Source of the DNA: Pseudomonas sp. PDM16
Lineage (GTDB): Bacteria > Pseudomonadota > Gammaproteobacteria > Pseudomonadales > Pseudomonadaceae
DNA: 64,000 bases
Assembly (NCBI RefSeq): GCF_014851865.1
Contig: NZ_JACVAM010000001.1
Coordinates: forward strand, 806,001 to 870,000
Reading direction: 5' to 3'
A program made the translations under genes and the position numbers. Shown here one piece after another: positions 49,994-60,410 of this stretch. Position 1 is the stretch's first letter, and each line of letters begins with the position of its first letter. Below the pieces are notes generated by a model. That model saw only the letters and a program-made list of their open reading frames with translations. It was not told where the DNA came from and made no database searches.

Positions 49994-51970
49994 ATGTCCC
50001 AGCCCAGGTCCCGTATCGCCTGGCAGCTTGCCGTTGCCCTGGCGATACTCCTGATCCTGCTTATCAGCGGCAGTACCCTGTTCGCCCTGCGTTCCCTGGA
50101 TCAGGCCAGCCTGACCACCCGCGAAGAGCACCTGGCCAGCGAGGCCCGTCTGCTCGCCGACCAGCTCACCACCTTCCACGGCACCCTGCGCGAGAGCACC
50201 AGCCGCCTCGCCGGCTTGTTCGAGCAGCGCTTCGCTAGCGGCTTGTCCGTTCATAGCGACGAGCGCGTGCCGGTTGCCGGCCTCAACCCGCCAGCGCTGT
50301 ACCTCAACGGCCAGGCGCTGAACAACGATTTCACCCTGGTCGATGAGTTCCGCCACCTCACCGCCGGTGTGGCCACGGTGTTCGTCCGCGACGGCGCCGA
50401 CTTCGTGCGCATCACCACCTCGCTGACCAAGCAGGACGGCAACCGCGCCATTGGTACCGTGCTCGATCACGCCCACCCGGCCTATCAGCGCCTGCTGGCC
50501 GGCCAGAGTTACGTCGGCCGGGCACTGCTGTTCGAGCGCTTCTACATGACCCAGTACACGCCGGTGCGTGACAGCAGCGGTCAGGTGAATGCCGTGCTGT
50601 TCGTCGGCTTCGATTACACCGATGCGCAGAACGCCCAGTTCGCCGACCTCGGCCGCTTCCGTATCGGCCGCAGCGGTTCGCTGGCGTTGCTCGACGAACA
50701 AGGCAAGTGGCTGGTGCCGCCGGCGGGCGTGCAACGCCCCGATGCCGTGGGTGATCGTCTGCAGGGGCTGCTGAACCAGCCAGGCGAGGGACACTTCTGG
50801 AGCGACGGCCAGCAGGACTTCTTCAGCGTTGCCGCGCCGTTTGCCGACGGCCCCTGGCAGGTGCTGGCGAACATGCCCAAGGAAGAGATTCGCGAGGTGA
50901 CCTGGAGTGTCGGCGGCCAGCTGGCGCTCGGTAGCCTGACAGCCATGGTGCTGGCGGTGGCTGCGGTGATCGTACTGCTGCGCCGTCGCCTGCGCCCGCT
51001 GGATGAGCTGGTGGACCAGGCTCAGGCCCTCGGTGCGGGCAATCTGCGCGCCCGTTCGCAGGTGACCAGCAATGACGAGATTGGCGAGCTGGCGCGTGGC
51101 TTCAACCAGATGGGCGAGGCGCTGGCGACCATGGTTGCGCACATCCGCAGCGCGGCGCAGCAGGTCGGTAGTCGCTCGCAGATCCTCAGTGGGCTGTCCA
51201 GTGGTGCCTACGAAGGTATGGAGCAGCAGTCTGGCGAGATCAGCAGCATGGCCGGGGCGGTGGAAGAGTTCAGCGCCACCGCGCAGAACATCGCCGACAA
51301 CATGCGCAATACCGAGCGACTGGCCAACGACAACGCCCAGCAGACTCGCATCGGCCGCGCGTCGATGGACGAGGCGTCGGCGGCGTTGCAGCAGATATCT
51401 GTCTCCCTCGACGGCACCGCTACCGTGGTCAACACCCTCGGCCAGCGTTCCCAGGAAATCGGCGGCATCGTCGGTGTGATCACCGCCATCGCCGACCAGA
51501 CCAACCTGCTGGCGCTCAACGCGGCCATCGAGGCGGCCCGCGCAGGCGAGCAGGGCCGTGGTTTCGCCGTGGTGGCGGATGAGGTGCGCAACCTGGCAGC
51601 GCGTACCCGCGAGGCGACCACCGAGATCTCGACCATGATCGGCAGCATCCAGGAAGAAACCGCCAGCGCCATTCGCACCATGGAGCAGGGTCAGGAGCTG
51701 ATGCAGGAAGGCCTGGCGCGCAACGCCAAGGTGGCGGCTGCGCTGGCGCAGATCGCCGAGCAGACCAATGAGGCCGGTGAGCAGTTTGCCGCCATCACCA
51801 CGGCGACTCAGGAGCAGAGCAGCACTGCCACCCTGCTCAGCAGCAACCTGCAGAGCATTGCCCTGGCCAACAGCGAGCAGCGCGAAGTGGTGGCCAACCT
51901 GGCCGAAACCGCCCGTGAGATGGATCGCCTGGCCGAGGAGCTGCAGCGCGAGGTCAGCCGCTTCCAATAA
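49994..51970 (+). CDS. Methyl-accepting chemotaxis protein with Cache sensor
   Basis: A 658-residue chemoreceptor. It has membrane segment 1 at about 10-30 ([20 protein letters not shown]), a periplasmic Cache_3/Cache_2-type sensor at about 31-310 ([34 protein letters not shown]), membrane segment 2 at about 312-335, a HAMP domain ([18 protein letters not shown]), and a signalling domain with the conserved tip [20 protein letters not shown]. The ligand is unknown. The ATG at 49994 follows GGAGAG. Its neighbours suggest sensing of polyamine or quaternary-amine compounds, but this is only context. A bidirectional terminator separates it from betT. Confidence 0.93.
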   Translation: MSQPRSRIAWQLAVALAILLILLISGSTLFALRSLDQASLTTREEHLASEARLLADQLTTFHGTLRESTSRLAGLFEQRFASGLSVHSDERVPVAGLNPPALYLNGQALNNDFTLVDEFRHLTAGVATVFVRDGADFVRITTSLTKQDGNRAIGTVLDHAHPAYQRLLAGQSYVGRALLFERFYMTQYTPVRDSSGQVNAVLFVGFDYTDAQNAQFADLGRFRIGRSGSLALLDEQGKWLVPPAGVQRPDAVGDRLQGLLNQPGEGHFWSDGQQDFFSVAAPFADGPWQVLANMPKEEIREVTWSVGGQLALGSLTAMVLAVAAVIVLLRRRLRPLDELVDQAQALGAGNLRARSQVTSNDEIGELARGFNQMGEALATMVAHIRSAAQQVGSRSQILSGLSSGAYEGMEQQSGEISSMAGAVEEFSATAQNIADNMRNTERLANDNAQQTRIGRASMDEASAALQQISVSLDGTATVVNTLGQRSQEIGGIVGVITAIADQTNLLALNAAIEAARAGEQGRGFAVVADEVRNLAARTREATTEISTMIGSIQEETASAIRTMEQGQELMQEGLARNAKVAAALAQIAEQTNEAGEQFAAITTATQEQSSTATLLSSNLQSIALANSEQREVVANLAETAREMDRLAEELQREVSRFQ

Positions 51971-51990
51971 GGGCGTGTGTTCCGAGGAAA

Positions 51991-52019
51991 GAAAAAGCCC
52001 GGCAATGCCGGGCTTTTTC
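51991..52019. terminator. Bidirectional terminator, MCP/betT
   Basis: GAAAAAGCCCGGC-AAT-GCCGGGCTTTTTC is symmetric and has T runs on both strands. It serves both convergent genes. Confidence 0.9.
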
Positions 52020-52022
52020 GTC

Positions 52023-53999
52023 TCAGCGCACCAGGTGCAGGTAGTGCATGTGCTTCTCGTACTGGTCGAGGATGTCGCCGATCAGGTCGTCGCGGCTCCA
52101 GCCCATCACATCGTAGTCCTGGCCACCCTCCTTGAGATGCACCTCGGCGCGGAAGTATTTGCGCTCCTCGCGGCTGTCCTCCTGGCTGCCAACCAGGGCG
52201 AAGCCGGGCATGACGTAAGCGCGGGGGCGGATCTGGTAGATGAACTCCGCCGCTTCCGGTGTGCCGAGTAACAGGCGCACGCGGCCGTCGGCGCCATCAT
52301 CCACCTGCACCGGGCAACCCTGCTTGCGCAGTTCCTCCGCCACCGATTCCAGCGCCGGCCTGGCGACCTCGGCCAGGAAACGCACCACATGGGCGCGCCG
52401 AGGGAACATCATCAGGTTGCGCAATCGGCGTTGCCAGCCACCTGCGTGGCGTGGCGGCGGGCGTGAGGTGTTCAGCGCCTGGTAGCGGATGCCGCGCTTG
52501 GTGGCGTCCAGCCGCAGTGCCTTGAACAGTCCCCAGATGGCGCACATCAGCGCCAGGGTGAAGGGCAGGGCGCTGACGATGGTGGCGGTTTGCAGGGCCT
52601 TGAGGCCGTCGGCCAGCAGCAGGGCGATGGCCACCAGGCCCATCGAGCTGGACCAGAAGATGCGTTGCCACGCGGGCGTGCGGTCCGCCCCGCCGGAGGC
52701 GAGCATGTCCACCACCATGGCACCGGAGTCGGCCGAGGTGACGAAGAACACCACCACCATGACGATGGCCATCAGCGACAGGGCCGAGGCAAAGGGGAAG
52801 TGTTCGAGGAAGGCGAACAGCGCCAGTGAGGAGTTGGCGTTCACCGCCTCGGCCAGGCCGTCGACCCGCTCGATCAGGATCATGTGGATGGCGGTGTCGC
52901 CGAACACGGTCATCCACAGCAAGGTGAAGGCGGTCGGCACCAGCATCACCCCGGTGACGAACTCGCGCACCGTGCGCCCGCGCGAGATGCGCGCGATGAA
53001 CAGGCCGACGAAGGGCGACCAGGCCAGCCACCAGCCCCAGTAGAACAGGGTCCAGCCGCCGATCCAGTCGTTCGGCTCGTAGGCGTACAGGTTGAAGGTG
53101 GTGTTCACCAGGTTGGAGAGATAGCCGCCGGTGTTCTGCACGAAGGTCTGCAGGATGAACACAGTGGGGCCTAGCACCATCACCAGCAGCAGGAGCAACA
53201 CGGCCAGGCCCAGATTGAGCTCGGACAGGCGGCGGATACCGACATCCAGGCCGCTGACGACCGAGGCGGTGGCCAGGGCGGTGGTGCCGATGATCAGGAC
53301 GATCTGCACCGGCACGCTGATCGGCACGCCGAACAGGTGATTGAGACCGGAGTTGATCTGGGTGACGCCGATGCCCAGCGAGGTGGCGACGCCAAGCACG
53401 GTACCGAGGATGGCGAAGATGTCCACGGCGTGGCCGATGGGGCCGTGGATGCGTTCGCCGATCAATGGGTAGAGCGCCGAGCGCAGGGTCAGCGGCAGGC
53501 CGTGACGGAAGCAGAAGTAGGCGAGGATCAGCGCGACGATGGCGTAGATCGCCCAGGCGTGCAGGCCCCAGTGGAAGAAGGTGATCTTCATCGCTTCGCG
53601 AGCAGCGGCCACGGTGCCGCCTTCGCCTACCGGCGGGGTGACGAAGTGCATCACCGGTTCGGCGACGCCGAAGAACATCAGGCCGATGCCCATGCCGGCG
53701 CAGAACAGCATGGCGAACCAGGTGGTGCGGCTGTAGTCGGGCTCGCTGTGGTCGGGGCCGAGTTTGATATCGCCATAGCGGCTGACGGCGAGGAACACTA
53801 CGGCGATGAGGATCAGGGCGACGGAGAGGACGTAGACCCAGCTGAGGTGGCCGATGATCCAGCTCTGCAGGTGATTGAACAGCGCCTGGGTGGGTTCCTG
53901 GAACAGCACGCTGAACAGGACCAGAGCGAGGATGAGGACGGAGGAGCCGAAGAAGACCGGCGGGTTGAGGGTGGATCGGGAAGACGCAATTGCCTCCAT
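52023..53999 (-). CDS. betT: Choline transporter BetT (BCCT family)
   Basis: High-affinity choline importer of the betaine/choline/carnitine family, 658 residues. It has 12 membrane segments in the first 500 residues with the BCCT signature GWWLAWSPFVGLFIARISRG, then a cytoplasmic C-terminal extension of about 150 residues typical of BetT osmosensors. The ATG at 53999 gives MEAIASSRSTLNPPVFFG; the frame extends 18 codons upstream. It is adjacent to comM as in P. aeruginosa, but the pchP gene I recall between the LysR gene and betT is replaced here by the PauD-like gene and the chemoreceptor. Confidence 0.94.
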   Translation of the reverse strand: MEAIASSRSTLNPPVFFGSSVLILALVLFSVLFQEPTQALFNHLQSWIIGHLSWVYVLSVALILIAVVFLAVSRYGDIKLGPDHSEPDYSRTTWFAMLFCAGMGIGLMFFGVAEPVMHFVTPPVGEGGTVAAAREAMKITFFHWGLHAWAIYAIVALILAYFCFRHGLPLTLRSALYPLIGERIHGPIGHAVDIFAILGTVLGVATSLGIGVTQINSGLNHLFGVPISVPVQIVLIIGTTALATASVVSGLDVGIRRLSELNLGLAVLLLLLVMVLGPTVFILQTFVQNTGGYLSNLVNTTFNLYAYEPNDWIGGWTLFYWGWWLAWSPFVGLFIARISRGRTVREFVTGVMLVPTAFTLLWMTVFGDTAIHMILIERVDGLAEAVNANSSLALFAFLEHFPFASALSLMAIVMVVVFFVTSADSGAMVVDMLASGGADRTPAWQRIFWSSSMGLVAIALLLADGLKALQTATIVSALPFTLALMCAIWGLFKALRLDATKRGIRYQALNTSRPPPRHAGGWQRRLRNLMMFPRRAHVVRFLAEVARPALESVAEELRKQGCPVQVDDGADGRVRLLLGTPEAAEFIYQIRPRAYVMPGFALVGSQEDSREERKYFRAEVHLKEGGQDYDVMGWSRDDLIGDILDQYEKHMHYLHLVR

Positions 54000-54113
54000 T
54001 GAGCTAGCTCTCCTTGTTATCGGATGGGCCGCCAAGGGCGGAAGGCCGCGCATTCTAGCATGAATCGATAGCGCAAATCTCTGATTGATTGAGGATCGAT
54101 AGATTTGTGTGTG

Positions 54114-55610
54114 TCATGTGCCGCTGGCCGGGCGGTACTGCAGGGCTTCGGCCAGGTGCGGGCGAGCGATGCAGGCGGCGCCCTCCAGGTCAGCCAGGGT
54201 GCGTGCGACCTTGAGTAAGCGATGGGTGGCGCGCAAGGACAGCCGCAGTCGTTCTGCGGCCTGTTCCAGCCAGCGCTCGTCCTCCGTGAGCAGTGCGCAG
54301 TGCTGGCGCAGGCCAGTGAGATCAAGAAAGGCGTTGGCGCAGCCTTGGCGCGCATTCTGCTGCTGGCGAGCCATGGCCACGCGGGCAGCGATCTGAGAGC
54401 TACTGTGGTTGGTGTCGGGTGGCGCACCGAGCGCAGTGTGCTCGCGGGCCACGGTCAGGTGCAGGTCAATGCGGTCGAGCAAAGGGCCGGAGAGCTTGTT
54501 GCGGTAGCGTTGTACCTGGTCCGGCGTGCAGCGACAGTGGCCGCTGGGGTCGCCGAGGTAGCCGCACGGGCAAGGGTTCATCGCGGCCACGAGCTGGAAG
54601 CGCGCGGGGAAGCGCACCCTGTCGCGAGCACGGGCGATCACGATGCTGCCCGACTCCAGTGGCTCACGCAGGACCTCCAGGACTTTGCGGTCGAACTCAG
54701 GCAGCTCGTCTAGGAAGAGAACCCCTTGGTGGGCCAGGGTGATCTCTCCGGGTTGCGGTTGTCCGCCGCCACCAACCAGTGCCGGGCCGGAGGCACTGTG
54801 GTGAGGCGTGCGAAAGGGTCTCTGTGGCCAGTGTTCCAGCGGTACCAGACTGGCCACCGAATGAATGGCAGCGACTTCCAGCGCCTCATCTTCGCTCAGC
54901 GGCGGCAGCAGCCCCGGCAGGCGGCTGGCCAGCAGGGTCTTGCCGGTGCCAGGTGGGCCGCTCAGCAGCAGGTTGTGGCCGCCGCTGGCAGCGATCAGCA
55001 GGGCTCGCTTGGCGGCCAGTTGGCCCTGTACCTCGGCCAGGTCCGGGTAATCCGGCGTGGTGCGCAGCAGGCCGTCGGCCTGGTACGGCGCTAGCGGTGT
55101 CTGTCCATTGAGGTGCGCGGCGATTTCCAGCAGGTGATTGATCGCCAGTACCTGCAGGCCGGAGGCCAGGCAGGCCTCTTCGGCGTTGGCTTTTGGTACT
55201 ACCAGAATGCGCCCTGCCGCGCGCGCGGCCAGGGCGGCTGGCAGCACACCACGTATCGGGCGCAGTTCACCGGAGAGGGCGAGTTCGCCGAGGCATTCCA
55301 GCGCTTGCAGAGAATCGACGGGAATCTGTGCGCTTGCCGCGAGGATGCCGAGGGCAATGGCCAGGTCGAAGCGGCCGCCATCTTTCGGCAGGTCGGCGGG
55401 TGCCAGGTTGAGCGTGATCCTGCGGGCCGGGAATTCAAAGCCGGAATTCTGGATCGCGCTGCGCACGCGGTCCTTGCTTTCCTTGACGGCGGTTTCCGGC
55501 AGGCCTACCAGGGCCATGCTCGGCAGGCCGTTGGCCAGGTGGGCCTCGACGGTGACGGCAGGCGCTTCTACGCCGACCTGTGCGCGGCTGTGGACGATGG
55601 CCAGGGACAT
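54114..55610 (-). CDS. comM: ComM/YifB magnesium-chelatase-like AAA helicase
   Basis: Hexameric helicase that promotes branch migration during natural transformation; conserved also in non-competent species. The product is 498 residues: an N-terminal Lon-like domain (VTVEAHLANGLPSMALVGLP), Walker A GPPGTGKTLLA near 220, Walker B and sensor regions (LFLDELPEF), and a zinc-like Cys cluster in NPCPCGYLGD plus a later Cys. The ATG at 55610 is well placed. It follows ubiK on the same strand with a 34 bp gap. Confidence 0.95.
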   Translation of the reverse strand: MSLAIVHSRAQVGVEAPAVTVEAHLANGLPSMALVGLPETAVKESKDRVRSAIQNSGFEFPARRITLNLAPADLPKDGGRFDLAIALGILAASAQIPVDSLQALECLGELALSGELRPIRGVLPAALAARAAGRILVVPKANAEEACLASGLQVLAINHLLEIAAHLNGQTPLAPYQADGLLRTTPDYPDLAEVQGQLAAKRALLIAASGGHNLLLSGPPGTGKTLLASRLPGLLPPLSEDEALEVAAIHSVASLVPLEHWPQRPFRTPHHSASGPALVGGGGQPQPGEITLAHQGVLFLDELPEFDRKVLEVLREPLESGSIVIARARDRVRFPARFQLVAAMNPCPCGYLGDPSGHCRCTPDQVQRYRNKLSGPLLDRIDLHLTVAREHTALGAPPDTNHSSSQIAARVAMARQQQNARQGCANAFLDLTGLRQHCALLTEDERWLEQAAERLRLSLRATHRLLKVARTLADLEGAACIARPHLAEALQYRPASGT

Positions 55611-55644
55611 GGATCACTCCTTGATCACATGCCCGCCGAGGGGC

Positions 55645-55905
55645 TTATTCGGCGGGTGGTTTCTGTTGGGCTTCCAGCTCTGCCAGCTTGGCCTCCATGG
55701 CCTCCAGGCGGGCACGGGTGCGGGCGAGTACGGTCATCTGGCTGTCGAATTCCTCGCGACTGACCAGATCCAGCTTGCTGAAGGCACTCTGCAGCAAAGC
55801 CTTGAGCTGCGCCTCAAGCTCGCTGCGCGGCAGCGGGTTTTCGCCGCTGAACAGGCGCGAGGCGTGGCTGGCGAGCGTATCGAGGATGGCTTTGGGCGGC
55901 AGCAT
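55645..55905 (-). CDS. ubiK: Ubiquinone biosynthesis accessory factor UbiK
   Basis: An 86-residue membrane-fusogenic-type protein (BMFP/UbiK) that assists aerobic ubiquinone synthesis together with UbiJ. The opening MLPPKAILDTLASHASRLF is conserved, and the C-terminal half (LVSREEFDSQMTVLARTRAR to the end) is a coiled coil for trimerisation. The frame continues 26 codons upstream into the glnK control region. It lies next to comM and divergent from glnK. Confidence 0.93.
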   Translation of the reverse strand: MLPPKAILDTLASHASRLFSGENPLPRSELEAQLKALLQSAFSKLDLVSREEFDSQMTVLARTRARLEAMEAKLAELEAQQKPPAE

Positions 55906-56011
55906 GAGGGGATTTTTTCCTATGTTGAGCGGCGGCCAGTGTAGCACGGGGGGTGTTTTGGCCATGACATGCGCCAAGCGCACGATTTTTGATCATTTCC
56001 AGTTCGCTGAG

Positions 56012-56028
56012 TGCACCATTTTTGTGCA
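56012..56028 (+). promoter_or_regulatory. NtrC binding site
   Basis: TGCACCATTTTTGTGCA matches the NtrC palindrome TGCACCA-N3-TGGTGCA at all fixed positions but one. It lies about 93 bp before the sigma-54 element, a usual enhancer distance. Confidence 0.82.
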
Positions 56029-56074
56029 ATGACTTGTTGGTCAACTCTCTGCTCCACCGGCTGCAATGGCCTAA

Positions 56075-56659
<585 letters not shown>

Positions 56660-56694
56660 GCCTCAGAACCCAACACGCCCCAGGAGAAAAACAC

Positions 56695-58011
56695 ATGACT
56701 CTGCGTAAGATCGCAGGGCTAGGAGCCCTTTTGTCCCTCGTAACCCCTGGCCTGGCCATGGCTGACGAGGTTGTCCTCAACTCCGGTGACACTGCGTGGA
56801 TGCTGACGGCGACCGCGCTGGTGCTATTCATGACCATCCCAGGCCTGGCGCTGTTCTACGGTGGCATGGTGCGTTCCAAGAATATTCTCTCGGTGATGAT
56901 GCAGTGCTTCGCCATCACCGGCCTGATGAGCATCCTCTGGTTCGTCTACGGCTACAGTCTGGCCTTCGACACCACCGGCATGGAGAAGGGTGTCACCAAC
57001 CTGAATTCCTTCGTCGGCACCCTGAACAACGCATTCCTGAGCAATCTGACCAAGGAAAGCCTGATCGCCGCGTTCCCGGAAAGCGTGTTCATCACCTTCC
57101 AGATGACCTTCGCGATCATCACTCCCGCTCTCATCGTCGGTGCCTTCGCCGAGCGCATGAAGTTCTCCGCCATGCTGATCTTCATGGCTGTCTGGTTCAC
57201 CGTGGTCTACGCCCCGATGTGCCACATGGTCTGGTCCGGCGACGGTGCCTTCCTGTGGGATGAAGGCGTGATCGACTTCGCTGGTGGCACCGTGGTGCAC
57301 ATCAACGCCGGTATCGCCGGTCTGGTGGCCTGCCTGGTGCTGGGCAAGCGCAAAGGCTACCCGACCACCCCGATGGCCCCGCACAACCTGGGCTACACCC
57401 TGATCGGCGCCGCCATGCTGTGGATCGGCTGGTTCGGCTTCAACGCCGGCTCCGCTGCCGCCGCCAACGACACCGCCGGTATGGCCATGCTGGTTACCCA
57501 GATCGCCACCGCCGCCGCGGCCCTGTCCTGGATGTTCGCCGAGTGGATCACCCACGGTAAGCCGAGTGCCCTGGGCATCGCTTCCGGTGTGGTTGCCGGT
57601 CTGGTCGCCATCACCCCGGCCGCTGGTGCCGTGGGCCCTGTCGGCGCCCTGGTCATCGGTCTGGCTGCAGGTGTGATCTGCTTCTTCTGCGCCACCAGCC
57701 TGAAACGCAAGCTGGGCTACGACGACTCCCTCGACGTGTTCGGCGTGCACTGCGTCGGCGGCATCGTCGGTGCGATCCTGGTCGGCGCCTTCGGCTCCCC
57801 GTCCCTGGGTGGTTTCGGCTCCTTCGAGAGCATCGCCAGTCAACTGTGGATCCAGACCGAGAGCGTGCTGTTCACCATCGTCTACACCACCGTACTGACC
57901 TACATCATTCTCAAGGTCATCGACCTGGTGATGGGCCTGCGTGTGACCGAAGAGTCCGAGACCGTTGGCCTCGACCTCTCCGAGCACAACGAGCGCGGCT
58001 ACAACCTGTAA
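56695..58011 (+). CDS. amtB: Ammonium transporter AmtB
   Basis: Trimeric ammonium channel of 438 residues. A signal peptide (ending GLAMA-DEV) precedes 11 membrane helices. The pore histidines are in GTVVHINAGIAGLVACLV and FGVHCVGGIVGAILVG, and the gate phenylalanine/AERMKF region is normal. GlnK is encoded directly upstream; the pair is the classic nitrogen-limitation unit. A strong terminator follows within 20 bp. Confidence 0.96.
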   Translation: MTLRKIAGLGALLSLVTPGLAMADEVVLNSGDTAWMLTATALVLFMTIPGLALFYGGMVRSKNILSVMMQCFAITGLMSILWFVYGYSLAFDTTGMEKGVTNLNSFVGTLNNAFLSNLTKESLIAAFPESVFITFQMTFAIITPALIVGAFAERMKFSAMLIFMAVWFTVVYAPMCHMVWSGDGAFLWDEGVIDFAGGTVVHINAGIAGLVACLVLGKRKGYPTTPMAPHNLGYTLIGAAMLWIGWFGFNAGSAAAANDTAGMAMLVTQIATAAAALSWMFAEWITHGKPSALGIASGVVAGLVAITPAAGAVGPVGALVIGLAAGVICFFCATSLKRKLGYDDSLDVFGVHCVGGIVGAILVGAFGSPSLGGFGSFESIASQLWIQTESVLFTIVYTTVLTYIILKVIDLVMGLRVTEESETVGLDLSEHNERGYNL

Positions 58012-58029
58012 GCCCTGAAGCTGTACCAG

Positions 58030-58055
58030 ACGCCCGGTTCGCCGGGCGTTTTTTT
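58030..58055 (+). terminator. Terminator of glnK-amtB
   Basis: Stem ACGCCCGG-TTCG-CCGGGCGT followed by a run of T, 18 bp after amtB. Confidence 0.88.
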
Positions 58056-58104
58056 GTCCGCGCCAACGGCGGCGCGCCTGTGCAACGGTACAACGGAGTA
58101 CTTC

Positions 58105-59355
58105 ATGGAAAGCACGGCTCTGATTCCTCTCCAGTATGCGCTGGATACTTTCTACATCCTGATCTGCGGCGCTTTGGTAATGCTCATGGCCTCCGGCTTC
58201 GCCATGCTCGAAGCCGGCCTGGTAAGGGCCAAGAACACCACCGAGATCCTGGCCAAGAACGTCGTGCTGTACGCCCTGGCTAGCGTGATGTATCTGATGA
58301 TTGGCTACTACCTGATGTATAGCGGTGCCGCTGGTGGTGTGTTGCCCCACTTCGGCTTCCTGATCGGCGACGAGCACGCGAGGGATCTGGTAGCGGCCGG
58401 TGGTGGTGATGCGCCGGGATATTCGAAGCGCGCCGACTTCTTCTTCCAGGTGGTGTTCGCGGCGACCTGCATGTCGATCATTTCCGGCGCCGTGGCCGAA
58501 CGGATGCGACTGTGGGCCTTCCTCGCCTTCGCCGTGGTGATGTGTGGGGTTATCTACCCGATAGAGGGCTACTGGACCTGGGGTGGTGGCTTCCTCAAGC
58601 ATTTGGGCTTCAAGGATTTTGCCGGTTCCGGTGTCGTTCACCTGGCCGGCGCGTCCGCCGCCCTGGCCGGGGTTATCCTGCTCGGTGCGCGCAAGGGTAA
58701 GTATGGCAACCAGGGGCAGATCAATGCGATTCCCGGCGCCAACCTGCCGCTGGCAGCGCTGGGGACACTGATTCTCTGGGTCGGCTGGTTTGGCTTCAAC
58801 GGTGGTTCCCAGCTGAAAGTCAGCAGCATTGAGGATGCGAACACGGTGGCTACCGTGTTCGCCAACACCAATCTGGCTGCCTCGGGTGGTCTGCTGGCGG
58901 CGTTGGTAGTGGCACGCATCCTGTTCGGCAAGGCCGACCTGACCATGATTCTCAACGGCGCCTTGGCCGGCTTGGTGTCTATCACTGCGGAGCCGGCTAC
59001 TCCGAGCGCCCTGCAGGCCACGCTGATCGGCGCGGTGGGAGGTGTGCTGGTGGTGTTCAGCATCCTCATGCTCGAGCGTTTGCGCATCGATGACCCAGTC
59101 GGTGCCATCTCGGTCCATGGGGCCGGCGGTATCTGGGGTCTGCTGGCGGTACCGTTGACCAACAGCAGTGCCAGCCTCAGCGTGCAGATGCTCGGCGCGG
59201 CCTGCATCTTCGCCTGGGTATTCGTCGCCAGCCTGCTGGGCTGGGGGCTGATCCAGCTGGTCATGGGTCTGCGTGTCAGCGAGGAGGACGAGTACGAGGG
59301 GGTCGACATCGCCGAGTGCGGCATGGAGGCTTACCCGGAGTTCACCCGCAAGTGA
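58105..59355 (+). CDS. Second Amt-family ammonium transporter
   Basis: A 416-residue Amt protein of a different subfamily from AmtB upstream. It lacks a signal peptide and begins MESTALIPLQYALDTFYILI. The twin pore histidines are conserved in SGVVHLAGASAALAGVILLG and ISVHGAGGIWGLLAV, and AERMRLWAFL is present. Extra loop sequence near residues 90-115 (GDEHARDLVAAGGGDAPGYS) resembles Amt1-type proteins. It has no adjacent PII gene and is separated from amtB by a terminator, so regulation is probably independent. ACGGAG precedes the ATG. Confidence 0.92.
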   Translation: MESTALIPLQYALDTFYILICGALVMLMASGFAMLEAGLVRAKNTTEILAKNVVLYALASVMYLMIGYYLMYSGAAGGVLPHFGFLIGDEHARDLVAAGGGDAPGYSKRADFFFQVVFAATCMSIISGAVAERMRLWAFLAFAVVMCGVIYPIEGYWTWGGGFLKHLGFKDFAGSGVVHLAGASAALAGVILLGARKGKYGNQGQINAIPGANLPLAALGTLILWVGWFGFNGGSQLKVSSIEDANTVATVFANTNLAASGGLLAALVVARILFGKADLTMILNGALAGLVSITAEPATPSALQATLIGAVGGVLVVFSILMLERLRIDDPVGAISVHGAGGIWGLLAVPLTNSSASLSVQMLGAACIFAWVFVASLLGWGLIQLVMGLRVSEEDEYEGVDIAECGMEAYPEFTRK

Positions 59356-59363
59356 ACAATACA

Positions 59364-59385
59364 AGGGCGCTTCGGCGCCCTTTTT
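59364..59385 (+). terminator. Terminator of the second amt gene
   Basis: Stem AGGGCGC-TTCG-GCGCCCT followed by TTTTT. Confidence 0.85.
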
Positions 59386-59497
59386 CATGCCTGTCCGAGG
59401 AACCGTCGACAACACGGAAAAATCCCGCTCGGGCTAGGTGAAATGGCTGGCGACTGGCTCTAAAATGCGCCGCCAACGGATTCGGCGGGTGTCTGAG

Positions 59498-59923
59498 ATG
59501 TGGCAACAGCGTCTGATCAATCTGTGTGCGCGTTCGCGCGGCTTTCATCTGGTGACCGATGAACTGCTGGCGGCGCTGCCGGAGCTGGCCGATTACCGTG
59601 TGGGGCTGTTGCATCTGTGGCTGCAGCACACCTCGGCCTCTTTGACCATCAACGAGAACGCCGATGCAGCCGTGCGACGTGACTTCGAGCGCTTCTTCAA
59701 CCGTCTTGTGCCCCAGGGTGCAGAAGGTTACGAGCACGACTATGAGGGGCCGGACGATCTGCCGGCGCATTTCAAGTCGAGCTTGCTTGGTTGTCAGCTG
59801 AGTCTGCCGATCAGTGAAGGTCGGTTGAACCTCGGCACCTGGCAGGGTATCTATCTCGGCGAGCACCGCGACCATGGCGGCGCGCGCCGGGTGCTGGCGA
59901 CCCTGCATGGCGAGCTGCGCTGA
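59498..59923 (+). CDS. YjbQ/UPF0047 family protein
   Basis: A 141-residue protein of the YjbQ family. E. coli YjbQ has weak thiamine phosphate synthase activity, and the true function is unsettled. The opening [20 protein letters not shown], the [13 protein letters not shown] motif and the C-terminal [20 protein letters not shown] are all conserved. The ATG at 59498 gives the family start; ribosome site support is weak. The gene is alone between the second amt gene and sutA. Confidence 0.9.
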   Translation: MWQQRLINLCARSRGFHLVTDELLAALPELADYRVGLLHLWLQHTSASLTINENADAAVRRDFERFFNRLVPQGAEGYEHDYEGPDDLPAHFKSSLLGCQLSLPISEGRLNLGTWQGIYLGEHRDHGGARRVLATLHGELR

Positions 59924-60019
59924 AGGCGCGACCTGCCGATAATTTTTTCCAGCGGCATTTTTGCAATGCGTGTCGCTGGGCTATAAGTAACCTGCTCTGC
60001 GCAAGTCATGAGGTAGAAC

Positions 60020-60352
60020 ATGAGCGACGAAGAACTGGAACAGGACGACCTGGAAGGTGCTGACGAGGACGATGGCGAGGAGCTGGAAGCAGCCGACGCC
60101 GGCGACGACAGCGAGGACGATGGTGGCGGCGACGCACCGGCGTCCGGTGGTGGTAAATCGAAGAAGGCCAAAGCGGCCGAAGAAGTCGAGGAGCTGCCCA
60201 GCGTAGAAGCCAAGCAGAAGGAACGCGACGCCCTGGCCAAGGCCATGGAAGAGTTCCTCTCGCGGGGTGGTGCGGTGCAGGAGATCGAGCCCAACGTGGT
60301 CGCTGATCCGCCCAAGAAGCCGGACAGCAAGTACGGCAGCCGTCCTATCTGA
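60020..60352 (+). CDS. sutA: RNA polymerase-binding regulator SutA
   Basis: SutA is a small, mostly disordered protein that in P. aeruginosa binds RNA polymerase and boosts transcription in slow-growing cells. The product is 110 residues. The first 40 residues are nearly all Asp, Glu, Gly and Ala, then a Lys/Ala patch, an alpha-helical segment SVEAKQKERDALAKAMEEFL and the conserved tail PNVVADPPKKPDSKYGSRPI. TTTGCA and TATAAG 16 bp apart lie upstream at 59960-59987. It is bounded by a bidirectional terminator. Confidence 0.93.
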   Translation: MSDEELEQDDLEGADEDDGEELEAADAGDDSEDDGGGDAPASGGGKSKKAKAAEEVEELPSVEAKQKERDALAKAMEEFLSRGGAVQEIEPNVVADPPKKPDSKYGSRPI

Positions 60353-60366
60353 GGACTGCTGTCGCC

Positions 60367-60400
60367 ATGAAAAAGCCCGCCAATCGGCGGGCTTTTTCAT
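60367..60400. terminator. Bidirectional terminator, sutA/yigB
   Basis: ATGAAAAAGCCCGCC-AATC-GGCGGGCTTTTTCAT is symmetric with T runs on both strands. Confidence 0.9.
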
Positions 60401-60410
60401 GAGCGTCTGT

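Noticed and set aside
49910..51967. 685-codon minus-strand frame
   Set aside because: Antisense shadow of the chemoreceptor gene, whose HAMP and signalling motifs are unmistakable on the plus strand.
56824..59415. 863-codon minus-strand frame
   Set aside because: It is exactly antisense to amtB and the second amt gene, is rich in His/Gln/Gly as GC-rich shadows are, and has no recognisable domain.
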